Part shown: positions 60,202 through 64,000 of the stretch, piece after piece
Layout of the letters: each line of letters starts with the position of its first letter
Numbering within the stretch: the first letter of the stretch is position 1
Assembly (NCBI GenBank): GCA_027622655.1
Contig: JAQBYI010000013.1
Coordinates: 1-64,000 of the forward strand
Direction of reading: 5' to 3'
Length of the DNA: 64,000 bases
Source of the DNA: Gemmatimonadota bacterium
Lineage (GTDB): Bacteria > Gemmatimonadota > Gemmatimonadetes > Gemmatimonadales > Gemmatimonadaceae
The notes under the pieces: generated by a model
Told to the model about the DNA's origin: nothing
The model's database searches: none
What the model saw: only the letters and a program-made list of their open reading frames with translations
Program-made: the position numbers and the translations under genes

Positions 60202-62441
60202 GGGGTGACCTGCCTCCCGATCTCATAGTTCTTCGGTGGCTCGGCTCCGAGCAGGTTCTGTACGAAATAGTCCCAGCGGCGCCGCATCATGTAGTTCGAT
60301 GCACTGCCGTAACCGTGGCCGGCATTGGGGATCATCAGCAAGTCGAAGTCCTTGTTCGCCTTGATGAGGGCATCCACAACCACCATCGTGTTTTCCGGCG
60401 GTACGTTGGTGTCGAGAGTACCGTGCGCGAGCAGAAGCTTGCCCTTGAGGTTCTTCGCGTACTCCTGGTTCGCCTCGACGCTGTAGCTGTCGGTGCCGTC
60501 GGCATTACCGGTCAGGAGTCCCTGATAGCGCTCACCCCAGTCATCCTCGTAGAGACGCTGGTCGTGGTTGCCCGATTCGGCGATGCCGACCTTGAAGAAG
60601 TCGGGATAGTGGAACATTGCGCCGGCAGTGATGAACCCGCCGCCTGAGTGGCCCCACATCGCCGCACGATCGATGTCGATGTAGGGATACTGGCGCGCAA
60701 GATCTTTCATTCCCGCAACCTGATCGGGAATCGTGTTGTCGCGTCCCATCTTGCCGTAATAGTGATCGTGGAACGACTTCGACCGCCCCGGCGTGCCGCG
60801 TCCGTCAATCGACACGACGATAAAGCCGAGTTCGGCCAGTGCCTGCCGGTCGCCCCGCGCGGCGCTGAACGCACGCGAGCCGACGCTGCCGCTCTGTGGC
60901 CCGGGATACGCCTGATTGACGATCGGATATTTCTTCGACGGATCGAGGTTCGTCGGCAGGAACATCATCCCGTAGATGTCGGTCTTGCCGTCGTCGGCCT
61001 TCATCGTGATCCGAATCGGCGGCTTCCACCCCGCCGCAACGAGCTTGGAGATGTCCATCTGCTCGAGTGCCAGCACCAACTTGCCGGCCGCATCGCGTAT
61101 CGCGACCACGGGCGGCACCTCCGCCTTCGAATACGTATCCACCAGATACTTGCCGCTCGGCGATAGTTGCACCGAGTGCGAGCCATCGTCCGGGGTAAGC
61201 GAGACTGCGCCCTTGCCGTCGAGCCCCACACGATAGGCGTGTGCGAAATACGGATCCTGCCCGGGCTCGCGGCCGTTGGCCATATACCAGAGCGTGCGCG
61301 CCTTTTCGTCCAGGTGAACAACCTGCGTCACCGGCCCCTCGCCACTCGTCACCTTGTTCTTCAGCCGGCCCGTCGTGAGGTCGTGCAGGTAGAGCTGGCC
61401 CCAATCGTCCGCCTGGGAATACCAGAGCAGTTCATTCGAGTCCCAGAGTACCCGCCATCCAGTGCGCGACTCAAAATGCGTGGCCACCGTATCGGTAAAG
61501 AGATCGCGCACGTCGCCGGTCACCGCGTCGGCAACGCGCATCGTGGTGATTTTGTGGTCGCGCGATGTGGATGCGAGCGCGAGCCTGGACGCGTCGGGGC
61601 TCCATTTGTAGTCGCTCATGCTGATGTCGTCGCCGAGCGTGGCGCGGTGGTATTCCGGCCTCAGCTTGAGCCGGATCATCTTGCCGGTTTCCACCTCGAT
61701 GATCACCCGATGGACCATCGCGACGACGCTGTCGCCCGGCAGCGGGTACGGCCACGACTGCAGAACGGGCTGGCCGACCCGGACGTTCGTCATGTGCCAC
61801 TCGCGCACGTTGCGCTCGTCCTGCTGCTGCGTTGCGATTTTCTTCGAGTCGGGTGACCAGAGGAGGATTGCGCGGTCGCTGCGCGTCCATCCGGCGTTGT
61901 CGGTCGCGTAGCCGAAGTACTTCGATCCATCGGTGGTGAGCTGGCGGTCACGGTTCGTCGCGACGTCGCGAACCCAGAGATTCCAGTCCTTGATAAAGGC
62001 ACCGAGTTTGCCGTCCGGCGACATCGCAAGCGGCGGACCGGCATCGGCCCCGCCCCGCCCACCGCGTCCGCCCCCGCCGCCACCACGACCGCCGCGCCCC
62101 CCGGGGACAGCCGTATTTGCAGTCGCCGGCACGCCCGCGCAGTTGCTCATTGTCGCATTGCAAACGACGCTGGTCTTCCTCGCCGGATCCACGAGAATGA
62201 CCTGACTCCCGCCGGGTATCGTCCGGCGATACCACATTCGCTCGTCCGGAAGCCAATTTGCGTTGACACTACCGCCGCTCACGAGCGTATTCGTCGCAGC
62301 GGTCAGCCGCGTTTCCGCAAGAGCGTACTCGCTCGCAGACACGGACACCGGCTGATACGGCTGCTGGGCGGTGAGCGGCGCGATGAAGGCCAGCGCCGCA
62401 ATGGCGCCCAGCGAGAAGCAGAAGGCAATTCGAAGTCGCAT
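60198..62441 (-). CDS. Secreted S9-family (dipeptidyl peptidase IV-like) serine peptidase
   Basis: 747 residues from ATG at 62441, which has GAGG 6 bases upstream; in-frame starts at 62447 and 62471 are too close to, or upstream of, that site. Signal peptide at 1-26. A Gly-Arg-rich insert near 115-135 precedes the DPP IV beta-propeller (MSPDGKLGAF, WSPDSKKIA, WSPDASRLAL). The catalytic domain has GHSGGGF (Ser), GTLDTNVP (Asp) and AGHGYG (His). Such enzymes remove dipeptides or cleave short peptides outside the cytoplasm. The downstream M1 gene overlaps by four bases, so the two were one operon of exported peptidases. Confidence 0.92.
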   Translation of the reverse strand: MRLRIAFCFSLGAIAALAFIAPLTAQQPYQPVSVSASEYALAETRLTAATNTLVSGGSVNANWLPDERMWYRRTIPGGSQVILVDPARKTSVVCNATMSNCAGVPATANTAVPGGRGGRGGGGGGRGGRGGADAGPPLAMSPDGKLGAFIKDWNLWVRDVATNRDRQLTTDGSKYFGYATDNAGWTRSDRAILLWSPDSKKIATQQQDERNVREWHMTNVRVGQPVLQSWPYPLPGDSVVAMVHRVIIEVETGKMIRLKLRPEYHRATLGDDISMSDYKWSPDASRLALASTSRDHKITTMRVADAVTGDVRDLFTDTVATHFESRTGWRVLWDSNELLWYSQADDWGQLYLHDLTTGRLKNKVTSGEGPVTQVVHLDEKARTLWYMANGREPGQDPYFAHAYRVGLDGKGAVSLTPDDGSHSVQLSPSGKYLVDTYSKAEVPPVVAIRDAAGKLVLALEQMDISKLVAAGWKPPIRITMKADDGKTDIYGMMFLPTNLDPSKKYPIVNQAYPGPQSGSVGSRAFSAARGDRQALAELGFIVVSIDGRGTPGRSKSFHDHYYGKMGRDNTIPDQVAGMKDLARQYPYIDIDRAAMWGHSGGGFITAGAMFHYPDFFKVGIAESGNHDQRLYEDDWGERYQGLLTGNADGTDSYSVEANQEYAKNLKGKLLLAHGTLDTNVPPENTMVVVDALIKANKDFDLLMIPNAGHGYGSASNYMMRRRWDYFVQNLLGAEPPKNYEIGRQVTP

Positions 62442-62546
62442 ATTCATCCTCAGGAAATGGCCCGCACACACTCCGCGGGTCGAGCCAAGCCAAGTTGCCC
62501 GTCAGGAGCACGTTCGGCAACCATCATACCCCACTCGGGCGGCACC

Positions 62547-63017
62547 GTGCTCACCATCCACCAACCCCGACTCTTTTCGCGCGATCTGATGGTTTACGAA
62601 GGCGATAACCACGTCGCGGAAATCCGGCATCAGACCTTCAGTTCAGTCGCCTCCATCCACTACGGCGGGCGGGAGTACGGCGTCGGTCGTGCCGGCTGGT
62701 TTTCGGGAGCGTACGAACTCTCGAGGGGCGATTCAGTCATCGTAAGCGCCGAACCGGTGGGCTTCTGGCGCCGTCGCTACGAAATCACGGCCGGGACAAA
62801 CACGTACGAACTGCGTCGCAAGAGCGGCTGGTTCGTGATGGGGCGGGAGTTTGCCGACGGCGATTCCGTGGTCGGATCGATCGAACGGAAAGGCCTCCTG
62901 CGCTCCCAGACGATCGCCGACCTACCAGCATCGGTTGAGCCGCTCGTTCAGGTATTCGTTGTCTGGCTTGCCAACGTCCTCTGGCAGCAGGATCAAAGCG
63001 CTGCCGCCGCGGGGTAA
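62547..63017 (+). CDS. Small beta-rich protein, possibly LURP-one/tubby-C-like
   Basis: About 156 residues from GTG at 62547 (ATG at 62589 is possible). Alternating hydrophobic strands with repeated short motifs (EIRHQTF, REYGVGRAG, TYELRRKSGW, GREFADGDSVVGSI) and one C-terminal hydrophobic helix (VFVVWLANVLW) suggest a closed beta barrel around a helix, as in LURP-one-related/tubby C-terminal-like proteins that sense lipids. This is a fold impression only; no motif proves it. It is divergent from the S9 gene (105 bp) and converges with the partial S9 gene. Confidence 0.6.
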   Translation: MLTIHQPRLFSRDLMVYEGDNHVAEIRHQTFSSVASIHYGGREYGVGRAGWFSGAYELSRGDSVIVSAEPVGFWRRRYEITAGTNTYELRRKSGWFVMGREFADGDSVVGSIERKGLLRSQTIADLPASVEPLVQVFVVWLANVLWQQDQSAAAAG

Positions 63018-63027
63018 GCGCGCCGAT

Positions 63028-64000
63028 CTAGGGAACTGTATTCGTCGTCGGCTTCAACCAGCGGTCGAACCACTGGCGTTCGTTCAGCATCCGATGAACG
63101 ATATTCCAGTTTCCCGAAATCGAGTGCGGCATGTTGTCGTAGCGAAGCATCCGCGCTGGCACCCCGTTCTTCTTGAGCGCAACGAAGAACTGCTGATTTT
63201 CTGAATACGGCACGCGTTCGTCAATCTCGCCGTTTACGAACAGCGTTGGCGCCTTGACCCTGTCGGCGTAGGTGAGCGGCGACTGCCGGATCATCACTTC
63301 GCGCGCCTTGGGATCCCATGGCGCGCCAAGAAATTCCGTCTCCTTCGTTCGCGGAATGTCGGAGTTGGCATAGTCGCTCATCCAGTTCACGATTCCGGCG
63401 CCCGACGCCGCGGCGGCGAATCGGTCGGGGTACTGCGTGATAAGCCAGTTCGTCATGAAGCCGCCGTACGAATGGCCGATACTGGCCACACGCTTCGCGT
63501 CCAATGCATATCGACCGAGCACGTAGTCCACTCCCGCCATCACGTCCTGACCGTCCTTCGTGCCCCAGGCGCCCCACGTTCCCCATAGATGCTTTTCGCC
63601 GTAGCCCGTTGAACTCCGGAAGTTGACCTCGAGTACGGCGAAGCCGTTCGCAGCGAAATACTGATTCTTGAAGTTGAGGCCGTACTGAATGGCGCTGTGT
63701 GGCCCGCCATGGTTATTCACGAGCAGCGGATATCGGTCGCCGGCGGCGCTGTACCCGTACGGCAGCGTGATCCACGCCTCAATCGGCGTGCCGTCTGCGC
63801 TCTTGAACTGCAACCGCTCGGTGCGCGCAAAGACAACTTCGGCCGCGAACGCATCGTGAACGCTGGTCACTTGCCGTTCGTTCATTCCATCAATGTTCGC
63901 AGTCCAGATTTCTGACGGAGCGTCGAACGTGGCGACGGTGTACGCCATCCGCGTCATCCCGGCGTCGAATTGCAGATTGCCTATCCGACGCTCGCCCTTC
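63028..64000 (-). CDS. S9-family prolyl oligopeptidase-like peptidase, cut by the window edge
   Basis: The frame is open from 63028 to the edge at 64000; at least 323 residues are visible, and the N-terminal propeller lies outside. An internal ATG at 63957 is not the start, because coding continues upstream without a stop. The catalytic domain has GHSYGGF (Ser), NGEIDERVP (Asp) and MPHSI (His), with NFRSSTGYGE and NHGGPH typical of acylaminoacyl-peptidase-like S9 proteins. It is probably secreted like its neighbour. The end converges with the small beta-rich gene, 10 bp away. Confidence 0.9.
   Translation of the reverse strand, partial: KGERRIGNLQFDAGMTRMAYTVATFDAPSEIWTANIDGMNERQVTSVHDAFAAEVVFARTERLQFKSADGTPIEAWITLPYGYSAAGDRYPLLVNNHGGPHSAIQYGLNFKNQYFAANGFAVLEVNFRSSTGYGEKHLWGTWGAWGTKDGQDVMAGVDYVLGRYALDAKRVASIGHSYGGFMTNWLITQYPDRFAAAASGAGIVNWMSDYANSDIPRTKETEFLGAPWDPKAREVMIRQSPLTYADRVKAPTLFVNGEIDERVPYSENQQFFVALKKNGVPARMLRYDNMPHSISGNWNIVHRMLNERQWFDRWLKPTTNTVP

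Overview
The window is GC-rich bacterial DNA with dense coding, many GTG/TTG starts and short or overlapping junctions. It holds no rRNA, tRNA, CRISPR array or recognisable insertion sequence. Two very large Asp-box (VPS10/sortilin-type) exported proteins with Gly-Arg-rich inserts, several secreted peptidases (M1, M24B, two S9, M55, gamma-glutamyltransferase) and three FG-GAP/ASPIC-UnbV (CRTAC1-like) proteins together suggest Gemmatimonadota, less likely Acidobacteriota. This is inferred from gene content; no marker gene was compared.

Layout. (1) 1-1.75 kb: a YfcC-type transporter and a small zinc-ribbon protein. (2) 1.9-12.6 kb: a redox/surface locus with a membrane cytochrome b/multihaem cytochrome c fusion, three CRTAC1-like proteins and an RnfD/UnbU-like membrane protein. 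(3) 12.6-16.5 kb: a convergent three-gene operon of an asparagine-synthase homologue lacking the glutaminase cysteine, a radical SAM enzyme and a halogenase-like flavoprotein. This resembles an uncharacterised small-molecule or modification pathway and is my leading candidate for a new system, perhaps together with the UnbV/UnbU genes next to it. (4) 16.6-31 kb: mostly housekeeping and accessory genes: DEAD-box helicase, hydrolase, endonuclease/phosphatase family lipoprotein, D-aminopeptidase, a decayed alanine racemase, gamma-glutamyltransferase, MscS, CorA, DinB, GNAT, and a 'mobile mystery' HTH/Fic pair on locally AT-richer DNA whose Fic catalytic histidine is replaced. (5) 31-39.5 kb: an exported peptidase and the two VPS10-type proteins; the second has lost its C-terminus through a 98-bp insertion bounded by 19-bp direct repeats. 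(6) 39.7-58.5 kb: an iodotyrosine-deiodinase-like flavoprotein, then a probable glycan-use locus: epimerase, DapA-like aldolase/lyase, hydrolase, GHMP kinase, GH38 alpha-mannosidase, serine hydrolase, Dpp-type ABC importer, heparinase II/III-type lyase, class III aminotransferase, two amidohydrolase-fold proteins and a zinc-site protein. (7) 58.5-64 kb: a frameshifted M1 peptidase, an S9 peptidase, a small beta-rich protein and a second S9 peptidase cut by the window edge.

Three patterns recur. Broken genes here show internal deletions or insertions rather than isolated nonsense mutations. Several divergent gene pairs have starts only 9-17 bp apart, leaving no room for promoters between them. 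Short exact tandem repeats of 9, 12 or 17 bp sit in coding sequence or at gene ends. No gap without a gene exceeds about 215 bp.
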